From: an uncultured Gammaproteobacteria bacterium | GTDB taxonomy: Bacteria > Pseudomonadota > Gammaproteobacteria > Pseudomonadales > Pseudohongiellaceae | NCBI GenBank assembly: GCA_913054495.1 | Contig: CAJXIY010000027.1 | Coordinates: 1 to 34,011, forward strand | Direction: 5' to 3' | DNA length: 34,011 nt | Part shown: in pieces, positions 1 to 7,516 of the stretch | How positions within the stretch are numbered: the stretch's first letter is position 1 | How the letters are laid out: every line of letters starts with the position of its first letter | Translations under genes and position numbers: made by a program | Notes under the pieces: generated by a model | Databases searched by the model: none | The model's input: only the letters and a program-made list of their open reading frames with translations | Told to the model about the DNA's origin: nothing

Positions 1-56
1 CTGATGGCTGATGGCTGATGGCTGATGGCTGATGGCTGATGGCTGATGGCTGATGG
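1..56. repeat. Heptanucleotide tandem repeat (CTGATGG)x8
   Basis: Eight perfect, uninterrupted copies of the 7-base unit CTGATGG fill the first 56 bases and stop at AGCC. The array touches the window edge, so more copies may lie to the left. Seven is not a multiple of three, so the plus strand meets TGA in every frame, while the minus strand is open in all frames (heptapeptide period P-S-A-I-S-H-Q). Perfect short-unit arrays like this usually vary in copy number by replication slippage. No gene can be attached to it from this window. Confidence 0.95.
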
Positions 57-354
57 AGCCAGCTGACTATAGCAGATGAACCCGCGATCACCCTATCGAA
101 TTTGGCTGCGAGGCTGGGCCACGTGGGATTGGAATTTACGGAAAAGAACCTGTTACAGTCAGCCCCAAAACCCATAGCAACGCAGATCCCTGCTACCAGA
201 TCATTTGCAGCATGTCAGCTTTGAGAACCATCAATTTGAAGCGTCATGGCTGACCATTGCAGAATTGATTCAAGATTATTTATTGCTTGCATGCATCCAA
301 ATTGCCTCTACCACGCATCGTAGAAGAAACAACCAAGTAAATGAGGCACCAAAT
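57..354. other. Intergenic region upstream of the ECF sigma locus
   Basis: About 300 bases between the heptamer repeat and the first convincing gene. An in-frame upstream extension of that gene to position 205 is open, but its translation does not look like a signal peptide or a family N-terminus, so I treat it as untranslated. A CCACGTGG palindrome lies at 119-126. No RNA gene or clear promoter was recognised; this is where a promoter for the sigma-factor locus would be expected. Confidence 0.5.
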
Positions 355-708
355 ATGGACGGAATAGCTATCGGATTCGCGGCGGTTATATTAAGTATAG
401 GTGTATTGCCTCTTAGTCTCTTGTTTTTTATACATAAAATTAAGGCTAAGAAGATGGATACGCTGATAAAGATCGTTGAGTTGGGCGGAAACGTCGATCC
501 CGACATGATGAAAATGTTGAGCGGTGGCGAGGGAAACTACAAGACCGACTACAAAATCGGCATGATCTGGTTGGCGCTCGGTGTGCCCATAACTCTGGGC
601 ATCTGGCTTGAAAGCGGGTACGAGGAAGCAGTTTTCGGTACAATTGCTATCTTCATCGGCATCGCGTTTCTCATATCCGGGAAATACCGCTTGCGGGAAT
701 CTTCTTGA
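355..708 (+). CDS. Small membrane protein, DUF6249-like
   Basis: A 117-residue protein. The start at ATG 355 (MDGIAIGF) has GAGG eight bases upstream; the open frame reaches back to 205 without adding a recognisable domain. Layout: an N-terminal membrane helix (about residues 3-24), a basic and polar cytoplasmic stretch with the signature M-D-T-L-I-K-I-V-E, then two hydrophobic helices near the C-terminus. This matches the DUF6249 type (helix, 'LEKmALIEKG'-like segment, paired helices), small proteins often found next to ECF sigma factors. Here it lies just ahead of such a gene, which supports the match. Biochemical role unknown; a part in membrane sensing or sigma control is inference from position only. 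Confidence 0.7.
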   Translation: MDGIAIGFAAVILSIGVLPLSLLFFIHKIKAKKMDTLIKIVELGGNVDPDMMKMLSGGEGNYKTDYKIGMIWLALGVPITLGIWLESGYEEAVFGTIAIFIGIAFLISGKYRLRESS

Positions 709-730
709 GAGAGACTGGATTTTAGTCAGT

Positions 731-1294
731 TTGAATGACGAGAGCTCATTAATCCGGCGCACCCTGGCGCTGCGTGACAATGATGCATTTTCTACCTTGG
801 TGAAATTGCACCAGGGTAGAGTGCGGGCATTCCTGGTAAGACTCTGTAAGCAATACGATGTCGCGGATGATTTGGCACAGGAAACATTCATCAATGCCTT
901 TCGCAAGCTGAGTAGCTACAAAGGTACCGGTAGTTTTTCGGGTTGGTTGTATCGCATCGCCTATCATTGCTTTCTACAACATCGACGCTGTGTCAGCCGG
1001 CGTCTGGAAGTTACCGATGACTATATCGGACAACTCGAAGTACTCAGCGACAGGTATGATTCAATTTCTACCGAGCAGAAGGATATGGAAAAGGCCCTGG
1101 CCCAGCTCAATACAGATGAAAGCGGGACGATCACCCTGTGCCACAGTTATGGTTTCTCACACCAGGAAGTATCAGACATTCTGAAGATGCCCCTGGGAAG
1201 CGTGAAGTCAAATATCAGCCGTGGTAAGACCAAATTGCGCAAAATACTGACCAGGGAAAGCACCCAGGAACAAAAATTGGAGAAGGCTTCGTGA
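731..1294 (+). CDS. ECF-type RNA polymerase sigma factor
   Basis: A sigma-70 family protein of about 187 residues with both ECF domains. Region 2 contains D-D-L-A-Q-E-T-F-I-N-A-F-R-K-L followed by F-S-G-W-L-Y-R-I-A, the core-binding and -10 recognition block. Region 4 near the C-terminus has the helix-turn-helix Y-G-F-S-H-Q-E-V-S-D-I-L with G-S-V-K-S-N-I-S-R-G, which reads the -35 element. The open frame extends back to 608 inside the preceding gene; TTG 731 gives a normal family length, but its ribosome site is weak (a purine-rich GAGAGAGA lies about 17 bases upstream), so the start is uncertain. The stop overlaps the next gene's GTG by four bases, implying translational coupling with a probable regulator. 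Confidence 0.9.
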   Translation: MNDESSLIRRTLALRDNDAFSTLVKLHQGRVRAFLVRLCKQYDVADDLAQETFINAFRKLSSYKGTGSFSGWLYRIAYHCFLQHRRCVSRRLEVTDDYIGQLEVLSDRYDSISTEQKDMEKALAQLNTDESGTITLCHSYGFSHQEVSDILKMPLGSVKSNISRGKTKLRKILTRESTQEQKLEKAS

Positions 1295-1677
1295 ACAACA
1301 ACTCAAGTTTTGATTCCCTGGACCGCATGCTCGCGCAACCGGCCTTGATTGCGGACAAAGGCTTCAGCGAGCGCGTTGGCAGCAAATTGGCAACAGGCAT
1401 TTCACTGCGCGACAAACTCTTTGCAGGGGCGGGAGTTTTCTGGCTGACTCTGATCGCTGCTGTGGTATCGCCACAGTCAGCCTATGAAGACCTGTATAGT
1501 CTGGCCGCGATGGTGGATTTTTCAGAACAGCTTAATCTCCTGAGTACGCAGATTCGCTCGATTGACTATTCGAGCTTGCAATCGGTGGATTACACGGTCT
1601 TGCAATCTTCCAACATCGGCCTGCTTGTTGCTGCGATGTCGATTGCGGCCGTATTTAGCCTGCTGTCGAGGGTCTGA
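1291..1677 (+). CDS. Small membrane protein coupled to the ECF sigma factor (possible anti-sigma factor)
   Basis: A 128-residue protein starting at GTG 1291, whose GTGA overlaps the sigma factor stop. A hydrophilic N-terminal part of about 45 residues precedes a hydrophobic helix (about 46-61); a polar extracytoplasmic stretch rich in S, D and Y follows, with a near-repeat (S-I-D-Y-S-S-L-Q-S then S-V-D-Y-T-V-L-Q-S), then a final helix (about 107-125). I do not recognise a named domain and see no zinc-binding anti-sigma HxxxCxxC motif. Position, coupling and one soluble end facing the cytoplasm fit an anti-sigma factor; this is inference. Confidence 0.65.
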   Translation: MNNNSSFDSLDRMLAQPALIADKGFSERVGSKLATGISLRDKLFAGAGVFWLTLIAAVVSPQSAYEDLYSLAAMVDFSEQLNLLSTQIRSIDYSSLQSVDYTVLQSSNIGLLVAAMSIAAVFSLLSRV

Positions 1678-1741
1678 GAGAGAAAACCACAACGGATGTT
1701 TTTCCTTCAGCGGACATACTAAAGCTTTGCTCGGAAGCTCC

Positions 1742-3208
1742 CTAAACAGATCCCCACTTCAGGAAGTTCATAAACTCACGCCGAGTCTTCGGGCCATGAG
1801 TTAGAAACGATGGCTGTGGATCTTGCTGATACGCCAGCTTTTCCGAGGCAACAAAGTCATTCGCAGTAAGCGCGCGAATTTCAGCCTCATCGATCTGGTA
1901 GGGAAGAGCGGCGTTCAGTCCAAACACCTTACGTCGCATGGCCGGGGAAATTGCGCTGTAGCCATATCGATCCTGAAATTCCTGTGAAATCTGAAAGGTT
2001 CTGAAGGCCTGGATCTGATCCTGGGGCGAGCCGTACCAGATAGAGTCCGTACCCCACAGCACATTGTCCTCGCCGATATATTTGAACAGCTTGCCGAGGG
2101 CGTGGGCGGCATTGTCCGGGTCTCGCATCAGAAAGCGCCAGGTGGACCCCAATTCCGCGTAGACGTTGGAATTAGGCGCCACTTCATTGTCCAGCACCGA
2201 TTGAATCAGGGTGTCGATGCCGTCACGTCCTGCCCCCTCGATAAATTCCTGTTCCTGCACGCTGGCAACGAAACCAGAATGGTAAACCAGAAAATTCATA
2301 TCCGGATATAGCTTGGCGACGATGCCAATATCTTGACATTGGCTGTGCTCATAGGACCGGGGACCGAATGGTAGCCCCTTGTGCACGCAGATATTTCGCA
2401 CACCCAGGCGACGTGCACGCTCGATCATCGCCAGGCCAGGATCATCATGGAGATAGAAGCCGATGCCCCCGGGTCCGTACTGGGTATAGGTCTTGAAGGC
2501 CGCGATGTCCCAGTTTTCAGCCAGTTCGTCCATGCCTTCCAGGTCACCGTCCTGGTTTGGATTGACGCGGCCGTGCACCAGCAGCCGTTTGCTGCCCTGT
2601 AACTGGGCGACAATATTTCGGGTCTCGGTGGCATCCTCAATCGTTACCGGCTCGTTTTCACGGGTAGAAGGCACGAATGACAAGACCATGATGTCGGTAT
2701 CGCTGTCGAGAAAGATGTCTTTTATGAACTCATTGCCACTCAAGCAATTCAGATAACCTCGATCACCGCCAGTTTCTCCGGCGTCGCAGGCGGCTTTTTC
2801 CATGCCGGCGTAGGGTCGGGCTGCGGGTGGAATTCTGCTGAGCCAGTCTCCCTCAGGATTGACGTAATGGCCCTGTACATCGAAGATAAACTCCCCGCCT
2901 TCGACTTCTGCCAGGGCCGAGGAAGCATCCAGCGCGCTCTCCTCCCTGATATCAAAAAACCCGCCGCGCTTGTGGTGATAGGAATTGGCCTGATTAAAAG
3001 CCAGCAAGGTACTGGCAGCACCACAGCTGGAAATAAGAAACTTACGCCGGGATTGACCACTGCGTCTGGCGTTTTCGCCGGCTAAGTGCAGGGCGAGCTT
3101 GTTCGCGCGTTCGTTGATTGGCGAGATAGGAATCGGCTCATATTCGCCATTAGAAGTGCTATCAATTTTTATGGGGAGACGGTTACCCTCTTTGTCTATT
3201 CGATCCAT
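1742..3208 (-). CDS. Tat-exported amidohydrolase (PF04909-like metal-dependent hydrolase)
   Basis: A 488-residue TIM-barrel hydrolase. ATG 3208 is preceded by a perfect GGAGG six bases away. A Tat motif S-R-R-K-F-L-I-S with a hydrophobic stretch appears only at residue 53, so the n-region is unusually long. The barrel begins with F-D-V-Q-G-H (110-114), where the first histidine of the usual D-x-H-x-H metal motif is glutamine. Later barrel elements include I-C-V-H-K-G, L-V-Y-H-S-G-F, V-Y-A-E-L-G-S-T-W and L-W-G-T-D-S-I-W, giving the usual His, His and Asp ligands. Related PF04909 enzymes are decarboxylases or hydrolases of small carboxylates and lactones; the substrate cannot be told. It is the last gene of the minus-strand run, 53 bases after the penicillin acylase gene. 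Confidence 0.85.
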   Translation of the reverse strand: MDRIDKEGNRLPIKIDSTSNGEYEPIPISPINERANKLALHLAGENARRSGQSRRKFLISSCGAASTLLAFNQANSYHHKRGGFFDIREESALDASSALAEVEGGEFIFDVQGHYVNPEGDWLSRIPPAARPYAGMEKAACDAGETGGDRGYLNCLSGNEFIKDIFLDSDTDIMVLSFVPSTRENEPVTIEDATETRNIVAQLQGSKRLLVHGRVNPNQDGDLEGMDELAENWDIAAFKTYTQYGPGGIGFYLHDDPGLAMIERARRLGVRNICVHKGLPFGPRSYEHSQCQDIGIVAKLYPDMNFLVYHSGFVASVQEQEFIEGAGRDGIDTLIQSVLDNEVAPNSNVYAELGSTWRFLMRDPDNAAHALGKLFKYIGEDNVLWGTDSIWYGSPQDQIQAFRTFQISQEFQDRYGYSAISPAMRRKVFGLNAALPYQIDEAEIRALTANDFVASEKLAYQQDPQPSFLTHGPKTRREFMNFLKWGSV

Positions 3209-3261
3209 TGCCTTTCCTCCTAATCTATTTTTCTTGTTATCGAGCCTGGAGTGCCTGCTGC

Positions 3262-5706
3262 CTAGTTTGCCGGGACCAGATCGAGTCTCTCGAACAATAC
3301 GGTCTCAATTTTCTCCCGAGAATAAAATACCGGAAATACCTTGTCGTTTGCCCACAGCTCGAACAGATTGTCGTAAAACGGGCTATCGGGATCCCCCACC
3401 TGCCCCGGTGTGTTCATGCCCAGGGTGTTGTCCCAATCCCGGGTATCCACAAAGATTCTGAAGGACGCGCCGGAGGTTTGATTGTCGCCGCTGCCGTTAG
3501 CACCCACGGTAAAACCGTTGCCTCCGCGTGGAACCGGTCCCACGTTGAGTCGTGAACGTAATTCATCATTGACTGCCGCCCCCAGGGGATGACGAATCTC
3601 GGCATGTTTGTAATCTGCCTGGCCATAGACCCAGTTTTGAATGTTAGGCCCGAGTTTCTCGCGCAGGTTCGCTACTCCCTGGGCCAATGTAGCGAGCAGG
3701 AAATCATCCCGCCCTGCGATTGGATCGTCGCCGAAGTCGCCATCCGGCGCCAGCAGCATGTCGATGCTGGTCTTCATGCCCAGGTTCAGATAGCTCGAGG
3801 CGATTTCCGGTACTTTCAAGGCTTCCATGTTATCCAGTAACTGGCGCTCGAAGGCGACGTAGATGCCGGCTTCGATGGAGTCTTTGTCCAGCACAAAATC
3901 CCAGTTCATCAGCATCTGTCTCGCGGTTTCCACCTGGGGGTCTGTCGCTCTCAGGTCTTTGAAAAACGGCATCAATGTGCGGGCGGGAATGGACAGATAA
4001 TCATGCTGCAACTGCACCATATCCATCATGTTGAATTTACGACCCGAGGCCAGGACTTCACTGGCGCGGGCCCAGCGGTAGGGATCGGTCCAGGTATAAC
4101 CGATGGCATCGAGATAGGGATAATCTGGCGTGGTGTAGTTGCTGTTGGAGGTCTCGATATAACCGCGGTCTGGATTGAATTCGTTCGGCTTGGCGGTGAT
4201 GGGTAGATAACCGTCCCATTCGAAGCGACCATCGCCGGGCACCGGCACCATGCCGCTGAAATTTCTCCTTACCGGTGCAATACCCACTGCCTGCCAGCCG
4301 ATGTTGCCGTCGCGGTCGGCCCAGATCATATTTTCCCCGGGGATATTGCTGTAATTCGTCGCCGCCCTGAATTCTTCCCAGTTCGTAGCCTGGTCCATGC
4401 GCAGGGACGCCAGATAAGGTGCACCCCCTACTTCCATCCAGGCTGGTCGCACGGCATAGGCCAGGTTCTTGTCGCGGTCTTCGAAGGTCACCGGACCATG
4501 TCGCGTGTATTTCAGTGCCACAGTTACCGGGGCACTGCCCTTCACATCGATCGTCTCCTCGATAATGCGCATCTCCTCCCATTGACCCTGGTAGCGATAC
4601 TGGTTGGGATTGTCTGGATTGGTTTCATAGACATAGAGATCTTCACCGTCGGTGGAAAATACGGTGAGGCCCCAGGCACCGTACTGATTGTGGCCAATGG
4701 AAATACCCGGAATCTCTGGTTCGCCACCACCGAGAACGTCCCAGCCGGGGCCTACCAAATGCGCCCAGTAGCGCAACGATGGCACGGACTGCGCGCGGTG
4801 AGGATCATTGATCATCATCGGCCAGCCATCCTGGGTCAGATCTCCACTGATGACCCAGTTGTTGCTGCCAATATCGTCTATGGATCGTTTTCGTAAATGC
4901 ATTTCCTCCTGCATCAAGGTATTGGCAATCTGCTGAAATTCGGCGTCAGTATTGCGCAATTCCGCCACTACAATGTCAGCGGGTTCGATTCGCAGACCAC
5001 GTCGATAGGCATTGTAAAGATACAGAATGTCGTTATTGAGCAGAGAATCGCAGTCGATCATGGGATCCAGTGTCAGATCGGGCTCATGGGGATGGAAATA
5101 CTGTAACTCCTTAACCATCGCCGCGCCGATGCTGCACACTGCCCGGCCGGTATTGAGCTCCCTGCCAATATTTCCCAACAGTCCCTGGTGTCGGGAGATA
5201 ACCACTTCTTCGGTCCAGTGCCTGGGTTGAATGCCCAGTAGCTTGAATGGCAGTGGCAGATCTTCTGGTTTTTGCAAGGCCTCATCTATGTAGGCGTTAA
5301 CACCGTGGACGAAGGCGGTGATGATATCGACGCCCCGGGGATGATAGTGATTCATTTCCTGGGCCATATAGCCCCGAAACTTAAACAGGCGGGTGCCATG
5401 ATCCCGGTCTATCATGCGCGGGCCGAAAATCTCGGCGGTGGTGCCGGTGGCCTGGGCCCGCCAGATTTCAAACTGAAACAGGCGATCCCGCGCCGCACTA
5501 TAACCCTGCGCGAAAAACAGGTCGTGCTCGGTTTCGGCGTAGATATGGGAAATGCCCCACTTGTCTTTCAGTATTTCAACAGTTTGATCCAGGCCCTCGA
5601 GGCGGACTGTTGCGGTTCCCTGTCCGAACACGGGCGCGGCAAGAATGCTGAACAGGGTCATGGCAGCTGCTGCGCTGGGAAGTCTGGAGAGTCGGTCAGC
5701 TGGCAT
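3262..5706 (-). CDS. Penicillin acylase family Ntn hydrolase, secreted
   Basis: An 814-residue precursor. ATG 5706 has AGAGG eight bases upstream. A Sec signal peptide ends near A-P-V-F-G-Q (about 23-29). The alpha-chain part carries D-K-W-G-I-S-H-I-Y-A and A-Q-G-Y-S-A-A-R-D-R-L-F-Q, both typical of the family. The autocatalytic boundary is seen as D-I-G-S-N-N-W with Ser281 as the new N-terminal nucleophile, leaving a beta chain of about 534 residues. N-M-I-W-A-D-R-D-G-N-I-G-W gives the oxyanion-hole region. Members of PF01804 hydrolyse amide bonds of penicillins, N-acyl homoserine lactones or other N-acyl compounds in the periplasm; which one cannot be read here. It is likely cotranscribed with the downstream amidohydrolase. 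Confidence 0.93.
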   Translation of the reverse strand: MPADRLSRLPSAAAAMTLFSILAAPVFGQGTATVRLEGLDQTVEILKDKWGISHIYAETEHDLFFAQGYSAARDRLFQFEIWRAQATGTTAEIFGPRMIDRDHGTRLFKFRGYMAQEMNHYHPRGVDIITAFVHGVNAYIDEALQKPEDLPLPFKLLGIQPRHWTEEVVISRHQGLLGNIGRELNTGRAVCSIGAAMVKELQYFHPHEPDLTLDPMIDCDSLLNNDILYLYNAYRRGLRIEPADIVVAELRNTDAEFQQIANTLMQEEMHLRKRSIDDIGSNNWVISGDLTQDGWPMMINDPHRAQSVPSLRYWAHLVGPGWDVLGGGEPEIPGISIGHNQYGAWGLTVFSTDGEDLYVYETNPDNPNQYRYQGQWEEMRIIEETIDVKGSAPVTVALKYTRHGPVTFEDRDKNLAYAVRPAWMEVGGAPYLASLRMDQATNWEEFRAATNYSNIPGENMIWADRDGNIGWQAVGIAPVRRNFSGMVPVPGDGRFEWDGYLPITAKPNEFNPDRGYIETSNSNYTTPDYPYLDAIGYTWTDPYRWARASEVLASGRKFNMMDMVQLQHDYLSIPARTLMPFFKDLRATDPQVETARQMLMNWDFVLDKDSIEAGIYVAFERQLLDNMEALKVPEIASSYLNLGMKTSIDMLLAPDGDFGDDPIAGRDDFLLATLAQGVANLREKLGPNIQNWVYGQADYKHAEIRHPLGAAVNDELRSRLNVGPVPRGGNGFTVGANGSGDNQTSGASFRIFVDTRDWDNTLGMNTPGQVGDPDSPFYDNLFELWANDKVFPVFYSREKIETVLFERLDLVPAN

Positions 5707-5800
5707 GGGATTACCTCTTGGTTCGGTGCTTGAGATCGGGTAGATGGGCCCAACTATACCCCAGAATTCAAGAAATTAGCCACGTGGGAGGGCTGACGGC

Positions 5801-6205
5801 TTACCCGGACATCGCAGCGAGCAATCTCAGGGCTTGCTCGGCTTTGTCCCTGGGCACGAAAATATGATCGTGATAGCTGGCAGCGACTACATTTGCACTT
5901 ATGCCGTGCTCTGCAAGTTTGCCAGCCACCGCAGCGGTCAGGCCGACGGCATCCAGGCTGGAGTGCACCGTCAAGGTAATCCCCTTGAACACTGATTCAT
6001 ACATGAGACCGGCTTCGTCAGCCACAATTTGTTCCAGAATCAGGCTTAGACCCTCATCCTCCTGAAAACTTGCCAGGGGCTTTAATTCGCGATAATCGAC
6101 TTGAGTTGCGTGGGCGACGGTGCAGAAAACGTAGTCCGGCTTTAACAATACCGGCGCCAAGGAAATGAGCAGACGCCTTAGATCGGTTTCACCGCTATCG
6201 TTCAT
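5801..6205 (-). CDS. ACT domain-containing protein
   Basis: A 134-residue protein starting at ATG 6205 with GGAAGAAG just upstream; the frame is open 17 codons further back, over the end of the preceding gene. The C-terminal half has an ACT-like regulatory fold: I-T-L-T-V-H-S-S-L-D-A-V-G-L-T-A-A-V-A then H-G-I-S-A-N-V-V-A-A-S-Y-H-D-H-I-F-V-P, ending with an A-L-R-L-L helix. This matches small ACT proteins (PF10000/PF13840 type) that bind small ligands such as amino acids. No catalytic domain is attached and no signal peptide is seen, so it is probably cytoplasmic. It lies 31 bases after the cyclase gene and 94 before the acylase gene, in the same direction. Confidence 0.8.
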   Translation of the reverse strand: MNDSGETDLRRLLISLAPVLLKPDYVFCTVAHATQVDYRELKPLASFQEDEGLSLILEQIVADEAGLMYESVFKGITLTVHSSLDAVGLTAAVAGKLAEHGISANVVAASYHDHIFVPRDKAEQALRLLAAMSG

Positions 6206-6236
6206 CAAACTTCTTCCCGCGTACCGGTCTCCTGGT

Positions 6237-7298
6237 TCAGAAAATTGCCAGCACATTAACCGGCGAGCCGGTGCCGCCCTCTACCGCCAGCGGTGCGGCC
6301 ACCACCAAAAACTCCCAGCGATTCAGTCGCGCTGCGGTCTCGGCGACAGCTTCGAGATCCTGGTTGTCGAACAGATCCACACCCATCGCCACGATTGTCA
6401 GCTGGTGAACCGGGAGCTGCACGCCTTCGATTTGGGATGGGACCACATCGCTGGCCACGTCACTGCCGAGAAAGGCGACATCACGGGCCTTGATCCAGGG
6501 CATCGCCGAGGCGTGCAGGCCCGCCGCCCCCTGCGCCACAACCCAGGGACCGAGCGCGGCACGGCGAGCCCAGCGGCCGGTGCGCACGAAGACCGCATCA
6601 CCCGGACGCACGACCACGCCAGTCATTTCTTCGAATGCCTCCAGATCTTCCTGGTAGATAGGCGTACCCGGCTCAAGGTAATCGACCCCCTTGAGAAGGG
6701 GTATATCGATAAGGACACCGCGGGTGACGATGCCTCCCTGCAGATTTGCAATCGAGTTGGTGGCGCAGCCGGCCTCGGTAACCGTGCTCTGATCCTTGCC
6801 GTTATACATCTTCCCCTTGTAGAAGATGTGGCACAGGGAATCCACATGGCTGTGTGAATAGCCGTGGTAGCTGATGCTGTAATTGTCGCTGACGGCGCCA
6901 AAGAAGCCCGGCTCAGCGGTGGCTTCGGGGACGGCCAACACCCGACGCTGGAACGGCTGCGGGACATCGGGCGCCGTCTCGGTCAGCAGCAGATGCTCAA
7001 GCGACACGGTGATGCCCTCGGTCACCGTAGCGATCGCCTCCAGCCGTTTCGCGGGGGTGATGAGATTGGCCGCGCCAAGCTGATCATCGGCCCCCCAGCG
7101 ACCCCAGTTCGACAGCTCCTCCATCATCCGTTCGATGTCGGCCCGGGTGAGGTCGCGGGATTCCGGCGAGACGGTGGGAGGCATATAGCCTGTGGCCGCT
7201 GGCGCGGCAGCCGAGCTGTCGTCAGTAACCGGTGCGCAGGCAACGCCCGCGATAGCCAGGACCAACAAGCAGGTAAAGCTCAAAATTCGAGTTCTCAT
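6237..7298 (-). CDS. Cyclase family protein (PF04199), exported
   Basis: A 353-residue protein. ATG 7298 has GAGGAGG eight bases upstream. The N-terminus is a signal peptide ending I-A-G-V-A-C (Cys21), resembling a lipobox although Gly at -3 is not ideal; the low-complexity A/P/S stretch after it is typical of a lipoprotein linker. The metal-binding family signature is S-H-S-H-V-D-S-L-C-H near residues 148-157. PF04199 includes kynurenine formamidase, isatin hydrolase and bacterial 'cyclases', which use Zn or Mn to hydrolyse amide or lactam bonds. This one belongs to the longer (about 350-residue) uncharacterised branch. It opens the putative operon cyclase, ACT, penicillin acylase, amidohydrolase. 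Confidence 0.88.
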   Translation of the reverse strand: MRTRILSFTCLLVLAIAGVACAPVTDDSSAAAPAATGYMPPTVSPESRDLTRADIERMMEELSNWGRWGADDQLGAANLITPAKRLEAIATVTEGITVSLEHLLLTETAPDVPQPFQRRVLAVPEATAEPGFFGAVSDNYSISYHGYSHSHVDSLCHIFYKGKMYNGKDQSTVTEAGCATNSIANLQGGIVTRGVLIDIPLLKGVDYLEPGTPIYQEDLEAFEEMTGVVVRPGDAVFVRTGRWARRAALGPWVVAQGAAGLHASAMPWIKARDVAFLGSDVASDVVPSQIEGVQLPVHQLTIVAMGVDLFDNQDLEAVAETAARLNRWEFLVVAAPLAVEGGTGSPVNVLAIF

Positions 7299-7516
7299 TG
7301 AATGCCTCCTCGTAGTGGTGAGGTAACGGTGGGGAAGGAACAGGAAGAATAATAGCTGCGCCGGTCGGTGTCTATCGGCGCTGTCTATTCAGCCCTAGCT
7401 ATCGGCAATTCGTCGCAATTCCTACGCTGGCATTGAGCAAGCCAAGGTCTTACGCGGCGGTTCATTTAACCAATGCGCCACCGCATTCAGCTTAGTCTGG
7501 CTGTGTACCGGTTCCT

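Noticed and set aside
1-56. CRISPR-like direct repeat
   Set aside because: Units are seven bases with no spacers between them; this is a simple tandem repeat.
391-906. Minus-strand open frame of 171 codons
   Set aside because: It runs antisense to both the DUF6249-like gene and the sigma factor gene, which have clear family features; no motif in the antisense product.
118-5789. Shared 11-mer GCCACGTGGGA at 118-128 and 5779-5789
   Set aside because: An 11-base match between two places in 34 kb is expected by chance, and there is no surrounding similarity.
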